A stretch of 5,005 nt of DNA from Chloroflexota bacterium (lineage in GTDB: Bacteria; Chloroflexota; Anaerolineae; Promineifilales; Promineifilaceae), in the NCBI GenBank assembly GCA_008501785.1, contig QQUD01000564.1, positions 1-5,005 of the forward strand, in the 5' to 3' direction. The notes below the pieces were generated by a model. It was not told the origin of the DNA. It searched no databases and was given only the letters and a program-made list of their open reading frames with translations. Shown here in pieces: positions 1-3,788 of this stretch (the stretch's first letter is position 1; each line of letters begins with the position of its first letter). A program made the translations under genes and the position numbers.

Positions 1-32
1 TGCAGATTTACCAATCTACTTGAACTTGTCAT
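1..32 (-). CDS. Possible 5' end of a divergent gene leaving the window
   Basis: On the minus strand an ATG at 32-30 is followed by ten open codons (MTSSSRLVNL) up to the window edge. It is preceded by an AAGGA Shine-Dalgarno-like stretch (42-38) at 5 nt spacing. A divergent gene here would share the dyad-bearing control region with the methyltransferase gene, as many regulator genes do. Too little protein is visible to name a family, and the open stretch is short enough to be chance. Confidence 0.3.
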   Translation of the reverse strand, partial: MTSSSRLVNL

Positions 33-66
33 TTCTTTCCTTTTTTTGGTCATTATTTCGGAAACG

Positions 67-116
67 TTTGCAAAATCTTTGCAAGATGTCACGATCGATT
101 TGCAAAATCTTTGCAA
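67..116. promoter_or_regulatory. Tandem dyad operator candidate upstream of the methyltransferase gene
   Basis: The 18-mer TTTGCAAAATCTTTGCAA occurs twice without a mismatch, at 67-84 and 99-116, with start points 32 bp apart (about three helical turns). Each copy contains the inverted repeat TTGCAAA-N3-TTTGCAA, the form expected for a dimeric helix-turn-helix regulator. Two phased copies suggest cooperative binding. The elements lie 65-114 bp before the methyltransferase ATG, where promoter elements would be expected. The regulator is not identified; it could be encoded by the possible divergent gene at the left edge. Confidence 0.6.
79..108 (+). promoter_or_regulatory. Weak candidate promoter for the methyltransferase gene
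   Basis: TTGCAA (79-84, 4 of 6 to the -35 consensus) and CAAAAT (103-108, 4 of 6 to the -10 consensus) lie 18 bp apart. They fall in the first and second dyad respectively, so a protein bound to the dyads would block polymerase. The tRNA gene in this window has a better promoter with the same CAAAAT -10 form. The match is weak and other placements are possible. Confidence 0.3.
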
Positions 117-180
117 TTAAATGATTGGTCAGATTGGGGAATGGCCGTTATCCTTACCTTGTCTATAGGAGGGCAAAATA

Positions 181-1014
181 ATGACAAGTAAAAATGATTA
201 CCAAGATCAAACTTATTTACAAAATGAACAATACAAAGATTCTGCAAATTTGGATGCAAGGGCATCATTGCATCGCCGTTTTAGTACCGCAAAGGTTGAA
301 TGGCAGTCTTGGGTTTTTGATCATATGAAGCTGGTTACAGGCAATCGCGTGCTGGAATGTGGCTGTGGCCCTGGTTGGCTGTGGCGCAACAATCTGGAGC
401 GCATTCCGGCAGGTTGCCACATCACGCTGACTGATTTGTCGCCGGGTATGGTTGCCGAGGCAGAAGCAGCATTGGCAAACTCAGGCCATCAATTTGACTT
501 TCAACCGCTCGATATTCAGGAACTGCCGTTTGCAGATGATACGTTTGATATGGTGGTTGCCAATCACATGCTGTACCATGTGCCAGATTTTGATAAGGCG
601 CTTAAGGAAGTTAAGCGTGTGTTAAAGGGAAACGGCCGTTTTCTAGCAGCTACCAACGGTGATGATCACATGAAAGAAATCTCTGAGTTTGGTCATATGC
701 TTTTTCCAGAGGAAACGGCCGAACTCAAAGACACCCGTCTCAAACGGGATGAAACATTTTTCCTGGCCTTCCGCTTGGAAAATGGGGGTGAATTGCTAGA
801 GCCATATTTCTGTCAGGTAGACCTGAATATTTATGAAGATGGCTTGCAAGTTACCGAAGTACCGCCATTGATGGCTTATATCCTGTCCACAATTGCCGAT
901 AAAATGACGGATGATATTGTGTCTAAGCTAGTAAATTTCCTTGAGGAAAAACTGGCAGCACACGGCGTCATTGAAATTAGCAAAGAAACCTGCTTATTTG
1001 TTTGTAAACCATAA
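181..1014 (+). CDS. Class I SAM-dependent methyltransferase (Methyltransf_11/UbiE-like)
   Basis: A soluble 277-residue protein with the Rossmann-type methyltransferase core. Motif I, VLECGCGPGWLW (residues 57-68), is the SAM-binding glycine loop. TDLSPGM (84-90) carries the acidic residue expected to hold the SAM ribose hydroxyls. DIQELPF (111-117) and DMVVANHMLYHVPD (123-136) are the adenine-side and post-II motifs, and ALKEVKRVLKGNGRFLAATNG (140-160) is the usual strand 5 region. The N-terminal part (about 17-48: QYKDSANLDARASLHRRFST and on) is a pre-domain seen in some small-molecule methyltransferases. The C-terminal part from about 165 probably forms a substrate lid. The substrate cannot be read from the sequence. 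AGGAGGG (167-173) sits 7 nt before the ATG and fixes the start. It appears to be a single-gene unit with a terminator behind it and a double dyad in front, so it is probably controlled by a repressor. Confidence 0.9.
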   Translation: MTSKNDYQDQTYLQNEQYKDSANLDARASLHRRFSTAKVEWQSWVFDHMKLVTGNRVLECGCGPGWLWRNNLERIPAGCHITLTDLSPGMVAEAEAALANSGHQFDFQPLDIQELPFADDTFDMVVANHMLYHVPDFDKALKEVKRVLKGNGRFLAATNGDDHMKEISEFGHMLFPEETAELKDTRLKRDETFFLAFRLENGGELLEPYFCQVDLNIYEDGLQVTEVPPLMAYILSTIADKMTDDIVSKLVNFLEEKLAAHGVIEISKETCLFVCKP

Positions 1015-1032
1015 TTTATATGTGATGATAGG

Positions 1033-1063
1033 AACCCCGGTTTTTCAAAAAATCGGGTTTCTT
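1033..1063 (+). terminator. Intrinsic terminator after the methyltransferase gene
   Basis: The arms AACCCCGGTTTTT (1033-1045) and AAAAATCGGGTT (1048-1059) pair with one bulged C and one G-T wobble, and are followed by a short interrupted T run (TTTCTT). It begins 18 bp after the stop codon. The right half is identical to the terminator at 2282-2315. The stem is less regular and the T tract poorer than in that copy. Confidence 0.7.
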
Positions 1064-1139
1064 ACAGGCTTTATTTCCTTTTTTACGCAGTCCTCCGCAA
1101 TTGGCTTGCACCACATCCGACAAATCAGATGGAAAAATC

Positions 1140-1168
1140 TTGACATAGCGAACAATTCAATTTATACT
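1140..1168 (+). promoter_or_regulatory. Strong sigma70-type promoter of the membrane protein/regulator operon
   Basis: TTGACA (1140-1145, perfect -35) and TATACT (1163-1168, 5 of 6 to the -10) are separated by 17 bp. The predicted transcription start is near 1175, inside the dyad at 1170-1206, leaving a leader of roughly 120 nt before the ATG at 1294. This is the best promoter match in the window. The stretch before it (1064-1139) shows no gene or other recognisable signal. Confidence 0.85.
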
Positions 1169-1169
1169 A

Positions 1170-1206
1170 TTTTCAATGTGCTTTGTTTTTCAAAGTACAT
1201 TGAAAA
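1170..1206. promoter_or_regulatory. Long dyad across the transcription start: operator or leader hairpin
   Basis: The arms TTTTCAATGTGCTTTG (1170-1185) and CAAAGTACATTGAAAA (1191-1206) are inverted repeats around a TTTTT centre. They match at 15 of 16 positions; the remaining pair (1180/1196) is a G-T, so in RNA it would be a wobble. The dyad starts 2 bp after the -10 box, a classic site for steric repression. The operon encodes a winged-helix regulator, so autoregulation is the simplest inference. A structured 5' leader is the alternative. Confidence 0.7.
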
Positions 1207-1293
1207 CAAGACCACTTTGGATATATTATTTTACCGGCTGATAGCAGACACCTGATACCTGAAAGCTAGAAGCTATCCCTAAGGAGAACCGTT

Positions 1294-1938
1294 ATGTCAT
1301 CTAATATGAGTTTAAAAGAAGCTGAGCGAAAAGCATTCAGGTCCACTTTTCAGGATGGCTTATGGGATGTCTATCTCGGCTTTGTGTTTTTGCTGTTTGG
1401 TATTGGGCCGCTCATCCAGGTAAGTGCTGATAACGATTGGATTTTGTCACTTGGGTACTTCGTGCCGTTGGTTTTGCTATTTGTAGCAGCAAAAAAGTAT
1501 ATAACAACACCCCGTATTGGTCGTGCCAAGTTTAGTCAGGCGCGTAAACGAAAAGTCAAAAAAGTTCGATTGCTGCTGCTATTTTCGGTTGTTTTAGGAA
1601 CCATCATTTATTTGATGGGCGCTACCGGGGATGGATTTGCTGGTTCATTTGCCAAGCTGCCGATTGTGCTGCTTGTGTTTACAGTGAACGTGTTGCTCAT
1701 TTTTTGGCTGGGAGCTTACTTCCTTGATTTTTCGCGCCTGTATGTGTATGGCGCTTTGTTGGGGCTGTCGTTTCCCGCAGGGTTTTTTTTGATGGAACGA
1801 GGGATTGTGGCGGATGAAACACGGCCGTTTATCCTCACATCAAGCATCATGATTGTGGTCGGCATTGTGTTGTTTGTCCGTTTCTTACGCGAGAATCCAC
1901 CCATTGACGAAAATTCATTATCGGAAGGGGGCGCGTGA
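1294..1938 (+). CDS. Six-helix membrane protein of unknown function, partner of the downstream regulator
   Basis: I do not recognise a named function. The 214-residue protein has about six hydrophobic segments at residues 25-43, 48-66, 92-109, 121-143, 149-168 and 178-198. A short N-terminal stretch (SLKEAERKAFRSTFQDGLWDVYLG, 6-29) precedes them. The loop at 67-91 is strongly basic (PRIGRAKF, then QARKRKVKKVR), so the positive-inside rule places it, and hence both termini, in the cytoplasm. There is no signal peptide, ATP-binding motif or catalytic signature. AAGGAG (1281-1286) lies 7 nt before the ATG, supporting this start; Met5 is a less likely alternative. Its stop codon overlaps the start of the winged-helix gene, so the two are probably translated together. 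The pairing suggests that the regulator controls the amount of this membrane protein, perhaps in an envelope-stress or efflux setting, but that is inference. Confidence 0.85.
   Translation: MSSNMSLKEAERKAFRSTFQDGLWDVYLGFVFLLFGIGPLIQVSADNDWILSLGYFVPLVLLFVAAKKYITTPRIGRAKFSQARKRKVKKVRLLLLFSVVLGTIIYLMGATGDGFAGSFAKLPIVLLVFTVNVLLIFWLGAYFLDFSRLYVYGALLGLSFPAGFFLMERGIVADETRPFILTSSIMIVVGIVLFVRFLRENPPIDENSLSEGGA
1923..1931 (+). promoter_or_regulatory. Ribosome binding site that decides the regulator start
   Basis: GGAAGGGGG lies inside the end of the membrane-protein gene, 6 nt before the ATG at 1938 and only 3 nt before the alternative GTG at 1935. The spacing favours the ATG. It matches the 7-nt spacings of the methyltransferase and membrane-protein genes. 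Confidence 0.6.
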
Positions 1939-2267
1939 TGACGGCTGTGGAATCTAATCTCGACGAACTGCATCCACTGGCAGGTATTGATCGAGTCATT
2001 CATGCCCCGGCGCGGCTGATGGTGCTTACCTACCTTTACGTCGTCGAGAGTGCCGACTTCATTTTCTTGATGCGGCTCACCGGGCTTACCTGGGGCAACC
2101 TCTCTTCCCACCTGAGCAAGCTTGAGGAAAATGGCTATGTAGAAATTGAAAAGAGTTTTGTGGGTAAAAAGTCAAACACAATGATTCAGCTCACCGCTGC
2201 AGGCCGTACCGCATTCCGCACCTACAAACAACAAATGCAGCAAGTACTTGATGAGTTGCCAGAGTAA
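1938..2267 (+). CDS. Small winged-helix transcriptional regulator (MarR/ArsR-like fold, probably PF13601 type)
   Basis: The 109-residue protein is almost entirely one winged-helix domain. HAPARLMVLTYLYVVESADF (22-41) forms the first helices. FLMRLTGLTWGNLSSHLSKLEENGYV (43-68) is the helix-turn-helix with recognition helix around TWGNLSSHLSKL, and EIEKSFVGKKSNTMIQLT (69-86) is the beta wing. AAGRTAFRTYKQQMQQVLDELP (87-108) is a terminal helix suited to dimerisation. The pattern fits the small single-domain winged-helix regulators; no metal-binding Cys/His cluster typical of ArsR sensors is visible and no ligand domain is present. The ATG overlaps the upstream TGA by one base (TGATG), which implies translational coupling. 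A GTG three bases earlier is possible but lies too close to the ribosome binding site. It probably binds the dyad at 1170-1206 and represses its own operon. Confidence 0.85.
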   Translation: MTAVESNLDELHPLAGIDRVIHAPARLMVLTYLYVVESADFIFLMRLTGLTWGNLSSHLSKLEENGYVEIEKSFVGKKSNTMIQLTAAGRTAFRTYKQQMQQVLDELPE

Positions 2268-2281
2268 AATCTTTGCGAAGT

Positions 2282-2315
2282 AAAAACCCGATTTTTTCAA
2301 AAAATCGGGTTTTTT
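2282..2315 (+). terminator. Strong intrinsic terminator after the regulator gene
   Basis: The perfect 16-bp inverted repeat has arms AAAAACCCGATTTTTT (2282-2297) and AAAAAATCGGGTTTTT (2299-2314) around a central C. The GC core CCCGA/TCGGG is followed by a run of six T. It begins 15 bp after the stop codon. The A-rich left arm gives a T run on the other strand too, so it could work in both directions, but no minus-strand gene is seen reading into it. Confidence 0.9.
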
Positions 2316-2376
2316 ACCCTAACACGCCTTGCCCCCCATTCTCCAAACACATAAAATATCCTAAGCTAAAAATAGT

Positions 2377-2382
2377 TATAAT
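2377..2382 (+). promoter_or_regulatory. -10 element of the YhhN-like gene
   Basis: A perfect TATAAT sits after the terminator and 23 bp before the chosen start codon at 2405. No good -35 hexamer is found at 16-18 bp upstream, where the sequence is A/T-rich, so the promoter may be weak or activator-dependent. The predicted transcription start is near 2389, immediately before the GGAG, giving a very short leader. Confidence 0.5.
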
Positions 2383-2389
2383 GTCGTTT

Positions 2390-2393
2390 GGAG
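2390..2393 (+). promoter_or_regulatory. Ribosome binding site supporting the 2405 start
   Basis: GGAG lies 11 nt before the ATG at 2405, at the long end of normal spacing. The alternative in-frame ATG at 2381 has no Shine-Dalgarno and is itself part of the TATAAT box, so it should lie upstream of the transcript. Confidence 0.5.
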
Positions 2394-2404
2394 CGCAGTA
2401 TCTT

Positions 2405-3073
2405 ATGTCATTCATCTTCACATTTCTTTTTGTAGTTATGGTGATTATCAGTGCCTTCATGCAGGCTGAGGATAATCACTGGAAAAACATTATTAGTCCG
2501 GCTTTGACAGCTTTTTGTGGATTGCTAATTTTAATTGGGGCGTTGATAAGCAACGTGCCATTTGCGCAAGGAATAACGCTGTTTATTGCACTCATCCTAT
2601 TAGCCGCCAGCGATTTCATGTTCGAGCGTTCAGTGACAAATGAGAACCTGTTTCCAATCGCGATGGTATTGGGTGTAATTAGCGGTTTCACGATTGGGAT
2701 TCTGTTCAATGTGATTGCTTTTTCACGAGGTGCTCCTTGGTGGATTCAGGGGGTATTTGTTGGTATTGGCATCGTTGCGGCAGTTTTTGTTTATCGCTAT
2801 TTAGAGGTTGATCCAGTTTTAAATATAGCAGTTTATATTTATCTGGTACAAGCCGTCATTCTCTTGGCTGGTGGACTATCGAGTTTGTATGTCGGCAATA
2901 TTTTCTTCGCTATCTGGGGTGTTTTTATATTTTTGTCAGACTCGTTGGTGGGGCTAAGGGCGTTTCCTAGTCAAAAACGGCCGTTACCCAGGCTAATTGA
3001 AAAACGCATCCTATTTTCGATTATTGTTTTATATTATGCCGCTCAATATGCATTGGTGGCGTGGGCATTGTGA
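2405..3073 (+). CDS. YhhN/TMEM86-like integral membrane protein (lysoplasmalogenase family)
   Basis: The 222-residue protein is close to the usual length of the family (about 200-230) and has about eight hydrophobic helices at 3-19, 31-49, 54-71, 83-105, 113-130, 138-158, 163-183 and 201-221. Family-like positions are KNIISPALTA (27-36, matching the KPLT region), AASDFMFE (67-74), FLSDSLVG (176-183, the conserved S-D near helix 7) and YYAAQYALV (210-218, the C-terminal YYxxQ). Members such as TMEM86B cleave the vinyl-ether bond of lysoplasmalogens; the bacterial role is less settled. The usual His in helix 4 (G-H-x-x-Y) seems absent here (GFTIGILFNVIAF, 94-106), so activity is uncertain. The frame stays open back to a TTG at 2273, but that start would have to be read through the terminator at 2282-2315. 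ATG 2405 is therefore chosen over ATG 2381. Confidence 0.7.
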   Translation: MSFIFTFLFVVMVIISAFMQAEDNHWKNIISPALTAFCGLLILIGALISNVPFAQGITLFIALILLAASDFMFERSVTNENLFPIAMVLGVISGFTIGILFNVIAFSRGAPWWIQGVFVGIGIVAAVFVYRYLEVDPVLNIAVYIYLVQAVILLAGGLSSLYVGNIFFAIWGVFIFLSDSLVGLRAFPSQKRPLPRLIEKRILFSIIVLYYAAQYALVAWAL

Positions 3074-3114
3074 TAAAACAAAACATCCCGGAAGTCCTGA
3101 ACTTCCGGGATGTT
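3071..3114 (-). terminator. Intrinsic terminator of the tRNA-Arg gene
   Basis: A perfect 14-bp inverted repeat has arms AACATCCCGGAAGT (3082-3095) and ACTTCCGGGATGTT (3101-3114) with a 5-nt loop. Read on the minus strand it is followed by TTTGTTTTATC, a good T tract, and it begins 7 nt after the tRNA 3' end. On the plus strand there is no T run, so it is assigned to the tRNA and not to the convergent YhhN-like gene. That gene's stop codon overlaps the T tract. Confidence 0.85.
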
Positions 3115-3121
3115 GACTGTG

Positions 3122-3193
3122 TGCCCCTGCCTGGACTCGAACCAGGGCTTTTGGCTTCGGAGGCCAACGCTCTATCCTCTGAGCTACAGGGGC
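3122..3193 (-). tRNA. tRNA-Arg (anticodon CCG)
   Basis: The minus strand folds into a complete cloverleaf of 72 nt. Acceptor arms GCCCCTG and CAGGGGC pair fully. T8-A9 precede the D arm GCTC-AGAGGATA-GAGC. The anticodon arm is TTGGC-CTCCGAA-GCCAA, giving anticodon CCG, which reads the arginine codon CGG. The variable loop is AAGC, the T arm is CCTGG-TTCGAGT-CCAGG, and the discriminator is A. The 3' CCA is not encoded (genome reads CAC after the discriminator), so it must be added by nucleotidyltransferase. The gene has its own promoter and terminator and lies downstream of the carboxylase operon on the same strand. Confidence 0.97.
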
Positions 3194-3206
3194 TTATCGG
3201 GCAGGG

Positions 3207-3235
3207 ATTTTGCCATAGGTGGGGCGAGAAGTCAA
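3207..3235 (-). promoter_or_regulatory. Promoter of the tRNA-Arg gene
   Basis: On the minus strand TTGACT (3235-3230, 5 of 6 to the -35) and CAAAAT (3212-3207, 4 of 6 to the -10) are separated by exactly 17 bp. The -10 ends 13 bp before the mature 5' end, leaving a 5' leader of only a few nucleotides for RNase P to remove. Confidence 0.65.
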
Positions 3236-3255
3236 ATGGAAAATATCGTGAGTAT

Positions 3256-3272
3256 GTCCTGCCTGGCAGGAC
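3256..3272 (-). terminator. Weak hairpin after the biotin carrier gene
   Basis: GTCCTG (3256-3261) and CAGGAC (3267-3272) form a 6-bp stem with a 5-nt loop, starting about 9 nt after the stop codon of the biotin carrier gene on the minus strand. There is no clear T run after it, so it may only slow polymerase or protect the mRNA 3' end. Some carboxylase transcripts may run on into the tRNA gene. Confidence 0.3.
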
Positions 3273-3281
3273 TCTGACGAA

Positions 3282-3788
3282 TTATTGACAATCCTTAATC
3301 TCAGCCAACACTTCGCCCCTGATCACACCTTGTCCTAGCTGCACATGGATGGATTTAACCGTACCCGTACAGGGGGCGCGGATTTCATTTTCCATTTTCA
3401 TCGCTTCCAGCACCATCACTGGCTGACCGATTTCAACTTCGTCGCCAATGGACACAAGTAGGCGAGTGATTAACCCAGGAATCGGGGCTTTGATACGGCC
3501 GTCTCCACTCCTCGGACGCGGCACAACCGCTTCCATATCTAGCACTTCTAACTCATGAATGCCGCTAAATGCCTTCATCCAGTTCATTTCTGTGTCAAAC
3601 GACAATTCATACGGCCTTTCATCTACAATGATCCAATCCATGCGAGTAGCGGGTAGGCTGCTGTTCGGAATTTTAACTGTGACGGGTTTGCCGTCGATAA
3701 CGGCCGTAAACCCATCTCCATTCGACGAAAAGCCATCTAGCTCAACCTGATATTCATGACCATCAATTTTGACCATTAATTTGCTCAT
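3282..3788 (-). CDS. Biotin carboxyl carrier protein of an acyl-CoA carboxylase (BT-like domain plus biotinyl domain)
   Basis: The 168-residue protein carries the covalently bound biotin that shuttles carboxyl groups between biotin carboxylase and carboxyltransferase. The C-terminal biotinyl domain (about 97-165) begins RIKAPIPGLITRLLVSIGDEVEIGQ. It contains the biotinylation motif EAMKM (128-132) with biotinyl-Lys131, 37 residues from the end as usual. Residues 1-90 (MVKIDGHEYQVELDG, later TAVIDGKPVTVKI) are beta-rich and resemble the BT region preceding the carrier domain in single-chain propionyl- or methylcrotonyl-CoA carboxylase alpha subunits, not the Ala/Pro-rich linker of E. coli AccB. 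The start ATG overlaps the stop of the upstream biotin carboxylase by 4 bp (ATGA), with AGGAG (3802-3798) 9 nt upstream. Acyl-CoA specificity cannot be read from this subunit. Confidence 0.92.
   Translation of the reverse strand: MSKLMVKIDGHEYQVELDGFSSNGDGFTAVIDGKPVTVKIPNSSLPATRMDWIIVDERPYELSFDTEMNWMKAFSGIHELEVLDMEAVVPRPRSGDGRIKAPIPGLITRLLVSIGDEVEIGQPVMVLEAMKMENEIRAPCTGTVKSIHVQLGQGVIRGEVLAEIKDCQ

Noticed and set aside
62..84. LacI/MalR-type operator (AAACGTTT joined to TTTGCAAA)
   Set aside because: The AAACGTTT palindrome occurs only at the first copy and is not repeated at the second, whereas TTGCAAA-N3-TTTGCAA is common to both. No basis to name a regulator family.
67..116. Start of a CRISPR-like array, two 18-nt repeats with a 14-nt spacer
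   Set aside because: Only two repeats, spacer far too short, repeat is an internal dyad, and it sits in a promoter region with no cas gene. An operator pair fits better.
941..1255. Plus-strand open frame of 104 codons
   Set aside because: It overlaps the end of the methyltransferase gene out of frame, then runs through the terminator, the promoter and the dyad; no ribosome binding site or family resemblance.
1250..1276. Short tandem repeats ACCTGAT/ACCTGAA and AGCTAGAAGCT in the operon leader
   Set aside because: Only two imperfect 7-mers and a small palindrome; too short to claim as a functional repeat or riboswitch.
1716..2111. Minus-strand open frame of 131 codons
   Set aside because: Antisense to two well-supported genes; composition is that of a shadow frame.
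2476..2709. Minus-strand open frame inside the YhhN-like gene
   Set aside because: Antisense shadow of a membrane-protein gene, with no ribosome binding site.
3061..3288. Plus-strand open frame of 75 codons
   Set aside because: It runs through the tRNA terminator, the tRNA gene and its promoter in antisense.
3785..3788. Frameshift error joining biotin carboxylase and carrier genes
   Set aside because: The ATGA overlap with an AGGAG at 9 nt is a normal coupled junction, and both proteins end and begin at a plausible domain border. Not fully excluded.
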